Origin: Cupriavidus pauculus
Lineage (GTDB): Bacteria; Pseudomonadota; Gammaproteobacteria; Burkholderiales; Burkholderiaceae
Assembly: GCF_002858765.1 (NCBI RefSeq)
Contig: NZ_PJRP01000010.1
Span: 178,175 to 242,174, forward strand
Direction of reading: 5' to 3'
DNA: 64,000 bases
Positions 6,808-15,572 of this stretch are shown here, piece by piece. Below the pieces are notes generated by a model. That model saw nothing but the letters and a program-made list of their open reading frames with translations, made no database searches and had not been told where the DNA came from. The position numbers and the translations under genes are program-made. Position 1 is the stretch's first letter; every line of letters starts with the position of its first letter.

Positions 6808-8385
6808 ATGACGATGACTGGCGAAATGCTGATCGGCGCCTCCGCCGTTCGCGGCACCGAAACCACCTTTTACGGCATCAATCCGGCCACGGGCGAGAGC
6901 CTGGAACCCGCGTACCAGGGCAGCACCGCAGCCGATGTGGACCGTGCCTGCGCGCTGGCCGAAGCCGCGTTCGACACCTATCGCGCCACTTCCCCCGAGC
7001 AACGCGCCACGTTCCTGGAATCGATCGCCGCCGGCCTGGAGGCCCTGGGCGACGAGCTGATCCAGCGCGCGCACCTGGAAACCGCCCTGCCGATCGCCCG
7101 CCTGCAAGGCGAGCGCGGCCGCACCGCCGGCCAGCTGCGTCTGTTCGCACGCGTGCTGCGCGATGGCCGCTGGCAAGACGCCACGCTCGACAGCGCCCTG
7201 CCCGAGCGCACCCCGCCGCGCCCCGACCTGCGCATGCAGCGCATCGCCGTCGGCCCGGTGGCCGTATTTGGCGCCAGCAACTTCCCGCTGGCCTTCTCGG
7301 TGGCCGGTGGCGACACCGCCTCCGCGCTGGCCGCTGGCTGCCCGGTCGTCGCCAAGGCGCACCCGGCACACCCCGGCACGTCCGAGCTGGTGGGTCGCGT
7401 GATTCAGAAGGCCGTGGCCGATGCCGGCCTGCCCGAAGGCGTGTTCTCGCTGGTGCAAGGCGTGGGCAACGCCATCGGCACGTCGCTGGTGGCCCATCCG
7501 GTCATCCAGGCCGTGGGCTTCACGGGCTCGCGCGCCGGTGGCCTGGCGCTGATGAACGTGGCCAACAGCCGCCCGGTGCCGATCCCTGTCTACGCCGAAA
7601 TGAGCAGCATCAACCCGGTGTACCTGCTGCCCGAGGCACTGGCTGCCCGCGGCGAGCAGATCGCCCGTGACCTGGTCGATTCGCTGGTGATGGGCGTGGG
7701 CCAGTTCTGCACCAACCCGGGCCTGCTGCTGGCCATCGAAGGCCCGGCCCTGGAGAAATTCCGCGCCACTGCGCATGGCGCGCTGACCGGCAAGCCGGCC
7801 GCCACCATGCTGACGCCGGGCATCCACGCCGCATTCGAGCGTGGCGTGGCACAGCTGTCGGAAATCTCCGGCCTGACCCGCGCTGCCTGCGGCGTCGACG
7901 CCACCGGCCCGAACCAGGCTCGCCCGGTATTCTTCGAGACGTCGGCAGACAAGTTCGTGGCCGACCACCGCATGCACGCCGAAGTGTTCGGCCCGTCGAC
8001 GGTGCTGGTGGTCTGCAAGGACGCCGACGCGCTGGTGGACGTCACCCGCATCCTCGAAGGCCAACTGACCGCCACGGTGCAAGCCGATGCCGGCGACCAG
8101 GCCGTGGCCGCCAAGCTGCTGCCGGCGCTGGAGCGCAAGGTGGGCCGTATCCTGTTCAACGGCTTCCCGACCGGCGTCGAAGTGTGCTTCGCGATGGTTC
8201 ACGGCGGTCCGTTCCCGGCCACGTCGGACACGCGCACCACGTCGGTGGGCACCACGGCGCTGGACCGCTTCCTGCGCCCGGTCTGCTATCAGAACTTCCC
8301 GGCCGCGCTGCTGCCGGAGGCGCTGAAGGACGGCAACCCGCTGAACGTGTGGCGCCTGAAGGACGGCGAGCTCGGCCACGCCTGA
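6808..8385 (+). CDS. 2,5-dioxovalerate (alpha-ketoglutarate semialdehyde) dehydrogenase
   Basis: The ATG at 6808 gives 525 residues, the usual length for this ALDH subgroup, and starts MTMTGEMLIGASAVRG. It oxidises alpha-ketoglutarate semialdehyde to 2-oxoglutarate, the last step of glucarate and galactarate breakdown. Motifs are GPVAVFGASNFPLAFS, GFTGSRAGG, EMSSINPVYLLP and GQFCTNPGLLL with the catalytic Cys near residue 305. It follows the FadR-type gene and faces away from gudD. The intermediate enzyme, 5-dehydro-4-deoxyglucarate dehydratase, is not in this window. Confidence 0.93.
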   Translation: MTMTGEMLIGASAVRGTETTFYGINPATGESLEPAYQGSTAADVDRACALAEAAFDTYRATSPEQRATFLESIAAGLEALGDELIQRAHLETALPIARLQGERGRTAGQLRLFARVLRDGRWQDATLDSALPERTPPRPDLRMQRIAVGPVAVFGASNFPLAFSVAGGDTASALAAGCPVVAKAHPAHPGTSELVGRVIQKAVADAGLPEGVFSLVQGVGNAIGTSLVAHPVIQAVGFTGSRAGGLALMNVANSRPVPIPVYAEMSSINPVYLLPEALAARGEQIARDLVDSLVMGVGQFCTNPGLLLAIEGPALEKFRATAHGALTGKPAATMLTPGIHAAFERGVAQLSEISGLTRAACGVDATGPNQARPVFFETSADKFVADHRMHAEVFGPSTVLVVCKDADALVDVTRILEGQLTATVQADAGDQAVAAKLLPALERKVGRILFNGFPTGVEVCFAMVHGGPFPATSDTRTTSVGTTALDRFLRPVCYQNFPAALLPEALKDGNPLNVWRLKDGELGHA

Positions 8386-8406
8386 TCTCCCGGTTCCTGC
8401 CCAATG

Positions 8407-8436
8407 AAAAACGGCCACGATGTGGCCGTTTTTTTA
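8407..8436 (+). terminator. Rho-independent terminator
   Basis: The stem AAACGGCCAC/GTGGCCGTTT is followed by a T7 run 22 bp after the dehydrogenase stop. Confidence 0.88.
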
Positions 8437-8461
8437 TGGTCTCGCGCAGCTGGCGCCTACT

Positions 8462-8576
8462 CTCTCGCTCAACCCCTCTCCCGCACAGCGTGAGCCCGAG
8501 CAAGCCGCGAGGTTGCGAGGCGCCCCCGGTGTTCGCCCCGCCTCTCCCGCAATCGGGAAAGGGACGGGCGAGAGAG
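8462..8576. repeat. REP-like palindromic elements
   Basis: Two pyrimidine-rich CCTCTCCCGCA blocks with partly complementary CGGGAAAGGG and GCGAGAGAG arms lie between convergent operons. Related CCCTCTCCCGC/GCGGGAGAGGG elements occur at 30950-31065, 36942-36980 and 38458-38500, so this is a dispersed intergenic repeat of the genome. Confidence 0.5.
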
Positions 8577-8584
8577 CCGGCCGT

Positions 8585-9805
8585 TCAGGCCGCGACGCGA
8601 TCCTTCTGGGGTGCGGCCGTCGGAGCGGGCCCGATGGTCGCCACCGGCGAACTGGCGGGCGGCTGGATCACCGGTGCCGTGCCGCGCGAACGGCCCGAAC
8701 TCAGGTAATCGGCGATCGATTCCTGCGTGACCTCGCCCAGGTAGATGCCGTCTGCGTCGATCACCGGCAGCCAGCTCGTGTTGTGCTGGTACATGCGCGA
8801 CAGCACGATGCGCAGGTGCTCGTCGAACGCGGCGGTGGTGGTGAACTGGCGCATCACATCGGCGCAGTTGCCGCCCTTGGCCAGCGCGTTGCGCACGTCG
8901 CGGCGCGTCACGTAGCCCAGCGCGCGCTGCGCGTCGTCCACCACCGGCAGGTGGCGCACGTCGGCGTCGTCCATCACACCGAAGGCGTCGGCCAGCGTCA
9001 TGTCGGGGCGGCAGCTCGGCGGCAACGTGGCCGCATCGCCGGCGCGCACCAGCAGCAGGCGCTTGAGCGTGTTGTCGTGGCCCACGAAGGCCTGCACGAA
9101 GTCATCGGCCGGGTGCGCCAGCAGCGCATCGGGATGGTCGAACTGCACCAGCCGGCCGGCGCGGAACACGGCCACCTTGTCACCAAGCTTGATGGCCTCG
9201 TCGATGTCGTGCGACACCATGATCACGGTCTTGCCAAGCTGGCGCTGCATCTGGAAGAACTCGTTCTGGATGCTCTCGCGGTTGATCGGGTCCACCGCAC
9301 CGAACGGCTCGTCCATCAGCAGCACGGGCGCGTCGGCCGCCAGCGCGCGGATCACGCCGATACGCTGCTGCTGCCCGCCCGACAGCTCGCGCGGATAACG
9401 CTTGAGCATCTTGTCCGGGTCCAGCTGCACCATGCGGATCAGCTCGCGCGCCCGTTCGCGGCACTGCTTCTTGTTCCAGCCCAGCAGGCGCGGCACGACC
9501 ATGATGTTCTCTTCGATGGTCATGTTCGGGAACAGGCCAATCTGCTGGATCACGTAGCCGATCTTGCGGCGCAGCGTCACGCCGTCGATGCCGGTAGTGT
9601 CCTCGCCCTCGATGCGCACGGTACCCGACGTCGGCTGGATCAGCCGGTTGATCATCTTGAGCGTGGTGGTCTTGCCGCACCCGGACGGCCCCAGGAACAC
9701 GCAGATCTCGCCGCGTGGCACGGTCATGCTGACCTCGTTCACGGCACGCACTTCGGTGCCGTCTTTCTGCGGAAAGGCCTTGGTGAGTTTGTCGAGTTCA
9801 ATCAT
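8585..9805 (-). CDS. Glycine betaine/carnitine-type ABC transporter ATP-binding protein with CBS domains
   Basis: This 406-residue ATPase has a Walker A at about residues 37-44 (GPSGCGKT), a Q-loop (QQIGLFPN), the signature LSGGQQQR and a Walker B LLMDEPFGAVDP. A C-terminal CBS pair (about 250-375) follows, the ionic-strength sensor of OpuA/OpuC/ProV-type importers. It is the last gene of a permease, binding protein, permease, ATPase operon, and its ATG overlaps the preceding stop by four bases. The substrate class (betaine, choline or carnitine-like osmoprotectants) follows from the family; the exact ligand is unknown. Confidence 0.92.
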   Translation of the reverse strand: MIELDKLTKAFPQKDGTEVRAVNEVSMTVPRGEICVFLGPSGCGKTTTLKMINRLIQPTSGTVRIEGEDTTGIDGVTLRRKIGYVIQQIGLFPNMTIEENIMVVPRLLGWNKKQCRERARELIRMVQLDPDKMLKRYPRELSGGQQQRIGVIRALAADAPVLLMDEPFGAVDPINRESIQNEFFQMQRQLGKTVIMVSHDIDEAIKLGDKVAVFRAGRLVQFDHPDALLAHPADDFVQAFVGHDNTLKRLLLVRAGDAATLPPSCRPDMTLADAFGVMDDADVRHLPVVDDAQRALGYVTRRDVRNALAKGGNCADVMRQFTTTAAFDEHLRIVLSRMYQHNTSWLPVIDADGIYLGEVTQESIADYLSSGRSRGTAPVIQPPASSPVATIGPAPTAAPQKDRVAA

Positions 9806-10452
9806 TGTCGGATTCCTTTCGGTGTCAGGGCACGCTGCAACGCCTGCAGCGCAACGTCGGCCGCGATGGCGAGCAGGCTCACGAGAACGGCACCCACGGC
9901 AAGCTTGCTCATGTTGCTCTGGCTGATCGCCTGCAGGATCAGCACGCCAAGGCCACCGGCGCCGATGATGGCGGCAATGGTGGCCACGCCGATGTTCATT
10001 ACCACCGCCGTGCGCACGCCACCCAGGATCACGGGCACGGCCAGCGGCAGGTCCACCAGGCGCATGCGTTGCCAGGTGGTCATGCCGATGCCGCGCCCCG
10101 CTTCCTGAATGCCGTCGTCGACATTGGCCAGCGCGGTGTATGTATTGCGCATGATCGGCAGCAGCGAGTACAGGAACACCGCCGTCACGGCCGGCACGTA
10201 GCCCAGCGCGTGGCCGAAGCGCGCGAAGATCGGGATCATCAGCCCGAACAGCGCGATCGACGGCAGGGTCAGCACCACGGTGGCCATCGCCAGCAGCGGC
10301 GTGGCCAGGAAACGGTGGCGCGTGATCAGGATGCCCAGCGGCACGCCGATAACGATGGCCATGCCCACCGCCGACCCCACCAGCGCGAGGTGTTCGCCGG
10401 TGAGCCGCAGCAGCGTGGGCCAGCTATGGTGAAGGTAAGTCAGAAGATCCAT
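9802..10452 (-). CDS. Osmoprotectant ABC transporter permease
   Basis: This 216-residue inner-membrane protein has five to six hydrophobic helices and the BPD-type EAA loop (EAGRGIGMTTWQRMRLVDLPLAVPVILGG). This is the OpuCB/OpuCD (ProW-like) type of permease. It lies between the binding protein and the ATPase of the same operon, with a four-base overlap to the ATPase. The protein is small but normal for OpuB/OpuC-type permeases. Confidence 0.92.
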   Translation of the reverse strand: MDLLTYLHHSWPTLLRLTGEHLALVGSAVGMAIVIGVPLGILITRHRFLATPLLAMATVVLTLPSIALFGLMIPIFARFGHALGYVPAVTAVFLYSLLPIMRNTYTALANVDDGIQEAGRGIGMTTWQRMRLVDLPLAVPVILGGVRTAVVMNIGVATIAAIIGAGGLGVLILQAISQSNMSKLAVGAVLVSLLAIAADVALQALQRALTPKGIRQ

Positions 10453-10462
10453 GCGACGCTCC

Positions 10463-11404
10463 TCAGATCAGGCCGTGGCTGCGCAGGAATTCGCCTGCCA
10501 CCTTGTCCACGGGCTGCTGGTCGATGTCGACCTTGTAGTTCATGTCGGTCATCGACGCGTTGTCGAGCTTGGCCGCCAGCGCGTTGAGCAGGCCGGCCAG
10601 TTCCGGATGCGCGTCCAGCACCGCCTTGCGGACCACGGGCGCCGCGTTGTACGGCGGGAAGAAATGCAGGTCGTCCTCCAGCAGCACGAGGTCGAAGCCC
10701 TTCACCCGGCCATCGGTCGTGTAGACCAGCCCCAGGTCCACCTGGTTGTTCTTGAGCGCGGTGTAGACCAGGCCCGGATCAAGCTGGATCACGTCCTTGC
10801 GCGTGAACGGCAGCTTGTACGCGCCCTTCAGCGGTTCCAGGCCGTCCGGACGCGCGGCGAATTCCATGTCCACGGCCAGCGGATGCTTCGTGTCCTCGCC
10901 TTCGGCGCGCATCTTGCCGGCGTAGGCCGACAGCGTGCGGATATCGCCGGCGCGCTCCTTCGGCATGGCGAACGCGTAGGTATTGTTGACCTGCGAGGCA
11001 TCGAGCCAGACCAGGCCCTTGGCGGCGTCCAGCGTTTTCACGCGCTGGTAGCTTGCCGGACCGTCGAGCTTTTCCTCGACCTTGTTGAACACGATCAGCG
11101 CGGTGCCGGTGTAGTCCCACACCACGTCGAGCTGGCCCGACTCCATCGCCTGGCGCATCAACGTGCTGCCCAGGCCCGACGTGAGCGTCGTGTCGATGCC
11201 CTTGGCCTTCAGGTACTGCGTCGTCATCGACGACAGGATCAGCTGCTCGGTGAAGTTCTTGCCACCCACCCGCACCGGGCCCGCGCCTTCCTGCGCGCGC
11301 GCCGGGGCCGTGGTCAGCAGCAGCACGGCCAGCGCGATGCCGATGGCGGTGGCCAGCCAGAACACGCGGCCCTCCACCAGTCGATTCACGGATTTGAATT
11401 TCAT
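10463..11404 (-). CDS. Osmoprotectant ABC transporter substrate-binding protein
   Basis: The start ATG at 11404 (MKFKSVNRLVEG) gives 313 residues with a signal peptide cut after APARAQ. The longer frame to 11920 overlaps the upstream permease and is rejected. It is an OpuAC/ProX family member with VGGKNFTEQLILSSM, WDYTGTALIVFNK, LDPGLVYTALKNNQVDLGLVYTT (shown in parts) and several aromatic residues suited to a quaternary-ammonium cage. It sits between the two permease genes, eight bases from the first. Confidence 0.92.
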   Translation of the reverse strand: MKFKSVNRLVEGRVFWLATAIGIALAVLLLTTAPARAQEGAGPVRVGGKNFTEQLILSSMTTQYLKAKGIDTTLTSGLGSTLMRQAMESGQLDVVWDYTGTALIVFNKVEEKLDGPASYQRVKTLDAAKGLVWLDASQVNNTYAFAMPKERAGDIRTLSAYAGKMRAEGEDTKHPLAVDMEFAARPDGLEPLKGAYKLPFTRKDVIQLDPGLVYTALKNNQVDLGLVYTTDGRVKGFDLVLLEDDLHFFPPYNAAPVVRKAVLDAHPELAGLLNALAAKLDNASMTDMNYKVDIDQQPVDKVAGEFLRSHGLI

Positions 11405-11412
11405 ACGATTCC

Positions 11413-12129
11413 TCACTGCGCCAGTCCGCGACGACGCAGATAGACGTGGCCGGCGGCGGCGAACAGCGCGTCCAGCACCAGGGCCAGCAGCGCGGTAGCG
11501 GCGGCGCCCAGCAACAGCAGCGGCTGGTTGTTCAGGTAGATGCCCGGGAAGATCAGTTCGCCCAGGCTGTTCGCGCCGATCAGGAACGACAGCGGCACGG
11601 TGCCCACGTTGATCACCAGGCTGATGCGCACGCCAGCCAGGATCACGGGCAGCGCGTTGGGCAGTTCCACGCGCACCAGGCGCTGGCACGGCGTCATGCC
11701 GATACCGCGCGCGGCTTCCTTGAGCGCGGGCGACACGGTGCGCAGCCCTTCGTAGGTGTTGCGCACGATCGGCAGCAGCGACGCCAGCCACAGCGCCAGG
11801 ATCGCGGGGCGTTCGCCGATGCCCAGGACGGCCAGCGCCAAAGCCAGCACCGCCAGCGACGGCACGGTATTGCCGATGTTGAACACCTGCATGAGCCGGT
11901 CGGCCCAGCGGCGCATGCATGGGCGGCTGAGCGCGATGCCGGCCGGCACGCCGGTCAGCAGGGCCAGTGCCATCGAGATCGCCACAAGGCGCAGATGGTC
12001 GGCCACGTCGTAGAACAGGCGGTCCTGGTACTGATGGATGACGTCAACACCGATCCACGCGACCAATCCGGCCAGCGCAACGGCAACGACGCCCCCCCAG
12101 GCCAACGCCCGGATGGTTCGTTTTGACAT
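11413..12129 (-). CDS. Osmoprotectant ABC transporter permease, first gene of the operon
   Basis: The ATG at 12129 (MSKRTIRALAWG) follows a purine-rich AGAGGGGAAAT ribosome site; 238 residues. The protein has six predicted membrane helices and the EAA loop (KEAARGIGMTPCQRLVRVELPNALPVILAG, shown in part). It pairs with the second permease at 9802-10452. The gene order is permease, binding protein, permease, ATPase, like OsmU/YehZYXW systems with a different start point. The promoter must lie in the 666-bp region to its right. Confidence 0.92.
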   Translation of the reverse strand: MSKRTIRALAWGGVVAVALAGLVAWIGVDVIHQYQDRLFYDVADHLRLVAISMALALLTGVPAGIALSRPCMRRWADRLMQVFNIGNTVPSLAVLALALAVLGIGERPAILALWLASLLPIVRNTYEGLRTVSPALKEAARGIGMTPCQRLVRVELPNALPVILAGVRISLVINVGTVPLSFLIGANSLGELIFPGIYLNNQPLLLLGAAATALLALVLDALFAAAGHVYLRRRGLAQ

Positions 12130-12795
12130 ATTTCCCCTCTCCAACTCCGGCGCGACGAACCATGCGAAATGCACGAATCACCACATCCCGGATGCGGAAA
12201 ACAAAAGGGCCAGCGGAAATGTCGATGGGGGTGCCCGCCGGAGCCCTGGTTCAGATTGCCTTGCCGCCATGACCGGCACGATTGCCAGCGGACGGACTTT
12301 TGGGTGTGGCACCGGCCTGGAGGCCAGCGAAACACCCGATTGATGGGGTCCAGGCATGAAGCCCAAACCCGCAGGAGCGGCGCAACCCTCAGGGGTTGGC
12401 CAGTGGCGGCGACTGATGTCGTGTCAAAACGCGCTTTCGGTATGGCGCCGCCGGTCAATCGGCCGTTGCCAGACAACGGATCGCGGGGGTTCGGGATGCA
12501 CACCGACCCACCGCAATTATTGGCAACGGATGACAAAGAGACCGCTATTCTACACAACTTCTGCGATCCTGTCAGCTTCACCGTTTCCATCCGCGAAATA
12601 ACGGGATTTGGCGGGAAATTTCCGAGCATCGGTTCGTTGCATCCGTGAAACCGATAAGCGCATCGTCGTTCTATCGATGAAACAATCTGTTGCCCGCCGA
12701 CCCTCTACCGCTTTATCACCAAACCCTTAAATTGAGGGGGTAGACACGACGGCCAGACGCCATCGCTTCCAGGCCGTCCCAACAGGAGATTTCAC
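12130..12795. other. Long intergenic region between divergent operons
   Basis: There are 666 bp without a convincing gene. ORFs up to 159 codons lack ribosome sites and have Arg/Pro/His-rich shadow composition. The region must contain promoters for the leftward osmoprotectant operon and the rightward pirin gene. A small palindrome (CCCTTAAATTGAGGG, about 12724-12738) lies about 60 bp before the pirin start and an AT-richer part spans 12500-12600. I see no RNA gene. Confidence 0.5.
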
Positions 12796-13704
12796 ATGAC
12801 CACCCGCATCGCCACCGTTCCGGCCACCGCCACGGAAACCGTGCAGCACTCGCGCACCGTGGATCGCGTGGTTCGCGGCATTGCCACGTCCGACGGCGCC
12901 GGCGTCAAGCTGACCCGCGTGTTGACGCAGAACCTGCAACGCCGGCTCGACCCGTTCCTGATGCTCGACGCCTTCGGCACCGACAACAAGGACGACTACA
13001 TCGGCGGCTTCCCCGATCACCCGCACCGCGGCTTCGAGACCATCACCTACATGCTGGCCGGTCGCATGCGCCACCGCGACAGCGCCGGCCACGAAGGCCT
13101 GCTGGAAAACGGCGGCGCGCAGTGGATGGTGGCCGGTTCCGGCGTTGTGCACTCGGAATTGCCTGAGCAGGAAGACGGCCGGATGGAAGGCTTCCAGCTC
13201 TGGCTGAACCTGCCGGCGGCAGACAAGATGACCACGCCCTGGTATCGCGACATGCCGGCGGCGGCCATTCCGACCGTGGAACTGCCGTCGGGCGGCACGG
13301 TACGCGTACTGGCCGGTGCCTCGCATGGCGTGGCCGGTGCCGTGACGCGGCCGGTCACCGACCCGCTGTACCTGGATGTGCATCTGCCGGCTGGGCAGTC
13401 GTTCGCGCAGGCCCTGCCTGCCGGGCATAACGCGTTTGTCTACGTCTATCGGGGCGCCGTGACGATTGGCGATGCCGTGGTCGAAGCGCAGCGCATGGGC
13501 GTGCTGGACAACGCCGGCGGGTCCGACGGCGTGGTGGTGACCGCGGACGAGGACACCCGCTTCCTGCTGATCGCGGGCCAGCCACTGAACGAGCCCATCG
13601 CGCAGTACGGGCCGTTCGTGATGAACACGCAGGACCAGATCTACCAGACCTTGGCCGATTTCCGCGACGGCCGGTTTGCGACGATCCCTGCCAGCGCCGC
13701 CTGA
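12796..13704 (+). CDS. Pirin family protein
   Basis: This 302-residue bicupin has the pirin metal-site signature FPDHPHRGFETITYML near residues 73-88 and GVVHSELP near 115-122, which together supply the His3-Glu iron ligands. A C-terminal cupin half follows. AGGAG lies eight bases before the ATG. Bacterial pirins range from quercetinase-like enzymes to redox-state modulators of partner proteins. No partner is suggested by the neighbours, and the LysR gene often seen beside pirins is absent. Confidence 0.9.
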   Translation: MTTRIATVPATATETVQHSRTVDRVVRGIATSDGAGVKLTRVLTQNLQRRLDPFLMLDAFGTDNKDDYIGGFPDHPHRGFETITYMLAGRMRHRDSAGHEGLLENGGAQWMVAGSGVVHSELPEQEDGRMEGFQLWLNLPAADKMTTPWYRDMPAAAIPTVELPSGGTVRVLAGASHGVAGAVTRPVTDPLYLDVHLPAGQSFAQALPAGHNAFVYVYRGAVTIGDAVVEAQRMGVLDNAGGSDGVVVTADEDTRFLLIAGQPLNEPIAQYGPFVMNTQDQIYQTLADFRDGRFATIPASAA

Positions 13705-13731
13705 CACACGCCCTGATCGGGGTCAACCCTG

Positions 13732-13769
13732 ACCGCCGCCCTGCCCTAGCCGGCAGCGCGGCGGTTTTT
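13732..13769 (+). terminator. Rho-independent terminator after pirin
   Basis: An ACCGCCGC/GCGGCGGT stem with an inner CTGCC/GGCAG pairing is followed by T5C, 28 bp after the pirin stop. Confidence 0.8.
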
Positions 13770-13958
13770 CTTTGCGGGTGTGGCCGGCACGCGACTTGCA
13801 ACCTCCCGGTATCCGTTGTGGGGCACGGCTAGAGGGCCAAAGTGGTCCGCCCGACCCCCACGCACTTATATAATCCACACCAAATTCCGGGCATCACGCA
13901 ATCATGATGATGACGACCTGCCGCGCGGCGATGCTGCGCCACGCACAACCGTCGTCAC

Positions 13959-15572
13959 GTGCCTGAACAGAACGTTGCTGCCACAACAATTCGAGCCGCC
14001 TCAGTGACATCACAACTCCCCCCCAGGCTGGCGCTTGCGCATATCACCAAGCGCTATCCCGGCGTGACCGCCAATGACGACGTCAGCCTGACCGTCGCCC
14101 CGGGCGAGATCCACGCCGTTCTTGGCGAAAACGGCGCCGGCAAGTCCACCCTGATGAAGATCATTTTCGGCGCGGTACGTCCCGACGCCGGCGAGATGCA
14201 CTTCAACGGGGCGCCCGTATCGATCGCCAGCCCCCACGATGCCCGCAACCTGGGCATCGCCATGGTGTTCCAGCATTTCTCGCTGTTCGACACGCTGACC
14301 GTGGCCGAAAACATCGCGCTGGGCCTGTCGCCCGCCGATGCCGGCAACATGAAGCAGCTATCGGAACGCATCCGCGCCACGGCCGAGCGCTACGGCCTGC
14401 CGCTGGAGCCGGACCGCCACGTGCATACGCTGTCCGTGGGCGAACGCCAGCGCGTGGAGATCGTGCGCGCGCTGCTGGCCAACCCGCAGCTGCTGATCCT
14501 GGACGAACCCACCTCGGTGCTGACGCCGCAGGCCGTGGAAACGCTGTTTGTCACGCTGCGCCAACTGGCGGCCGAAGGCACCAGCATCCTCTATATCAGT
14601 CACAAACTGGACGAAATCCGAGCCCTCTGCCACCACGCCACCGTGATGCGCATGGGCCGGGTGACTGGCAATTGCGACCCGCGCCAGCAGAGCGCGGCCG
14701 AGCTGTCGCGCCTGATGATCGGCGGCGAACCGCCGCGTGAAGCGCGCGTGGCCACCGAACGCGGCGCGGTAAAGCTGTCGGTGCGCAACCTGTCGATGCC
14801 GCCCGCGCACCAGTTTGCAACAGCACTGCAACACATTGCGCTGGACGTGCATGCCGGTGAAATCGTCGGCATCGCCGGCGTATCGGGCAATGGCCAGCAG
14901 GAACTGCTGGCGGCGCTGTCCGGCGAGGATGCCCGCACGGCCGGCACAGCCGTCGACCTGGACGGCAAACCCGTGGGCCGGCTCGATGCGCGCGGCCGCC
15001 GCCGCGCGGGCCTGGCCTTCGTGCCCGAGGAACGCCTTGGCCGGGGCGCGGTGCCGGGCATGAGCCTGGCATCGAACGTCTGGCTGTCGCACCAGACGCC
15101 GCCCTATGTGCAGGCCGGCATGGTGTCGCCGAAGGCGGCCGAGGGCCTGGCCGCCGGCATCATCAATCGTTTCCGCGTCAAGGCGAGCGGGCCTGCGGCG
15201 CTGGCGCGCAGCCTGTCGGGCGGCAACCTGCAGAAATTCATCGTCGGCCGCGAGATCGAGGCCGGCCCCAAGGTGCTGATCGTGGCGCAACCCACGTGGG
15301 GCGTCGATGTCGGCGCCGCCGCGCAGATCCACAACGAGATCCTCGCGCTCAAGGCCGCCGGCTGCGCCGTGCTGGTGGTATCCGAAGAACTCGACGAGCT
15401 GTTCGCCATCTGCGACCGCCTGCACGTGATCGCCAAGGGCCATCTGTCCCCGTCGATTCCGGTGGAAGCCGCCACGCGCGAGCAGGTGGGGCTGTGGATG
15501 AGCGGCCTCTGGGAAGGCGGGCCGGCCAGCCGGCACGACAACGCCGCCGCGGAGGTGCCGAGCCATGGCTAA
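13959..15572 (+). CDS. BMP-type (nucleoside-like) ABC importer, duplicated ATP-binding subunit
   Basis: The frame opens with a GTG at 13959 (537 residues); a second GTG at 14004 is a possible start. Two nucleotide-binding domains are fused. The first has Walker A GENGAGKST (about residue 57), VFQHFSLFDTLTV and LLILDEPTSVLTP. The second has GVSGNGQQELL, the signature SLSGGNLQKFIVGREI and a Walker B VLIVAQPTWGVD, degenerate as usual in this sugar/nucleoside (RbsA-like) class. It overlaps the first permease gene by eight bases. BMP-family importers commonly carry nucleosides. Confidence 0.92.
   Translation: MPEQNVAATTIRAASVTSQLPPRLALAHITKRYPGVTANDDVSLTVAPGEIHAVLGENGAGKSTLMKIIFGAVRPDAGEMHFNGAPVSIASPHDARNLGIAMVFQHFSLFDTLTVAENIALGLSPADAGNMKQLSERIRATAERYGLPLEPDRHVHTLSVGERQRVEIVRALLANPQLLILDEPTSVLTPQAVETLFVTLRQLAAEGTSILYISHKLDEIRALCHHATVMRMGRVTGNCDPRQQSAAELSRLMIGGEPPREARVATERGAVKLSVRNLSMPPAHQFATALQHIALDVHAGEIVGIAGVSGNGQQELLAALSGEDARTAGTAVDLDGKPVGRLDARGRRRAGLAFVPEERLGRGAVPGMSLASNVWLSHQTPPYVQAGMVSPKAAEGLAAGIINRFRVKASGPAALARSLSGGNLQKFIVGREIEAGPKVLIVAQPTWGVDVGAAAQIHNEILALKAAGCAVLVVSEELDELFAICDRLHVIAKGHLSPSIPVEAATREQVGLWMSGLWEGGPASRHDNAAAEVPSHG

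Noticed and set aside
12169..12648. A 159-codon ORF in the long intergenic region
   Set aside because: It has no ribosome site and its Arg/His/Pro/Trp-rich composition does not look like a real protein.
13770..13958. Riboswitch upstream of the BMP importer
   Set aside because: I found no conserved purine, guanidine or other riboswitch core; the sequence shows only ordinary leader features.
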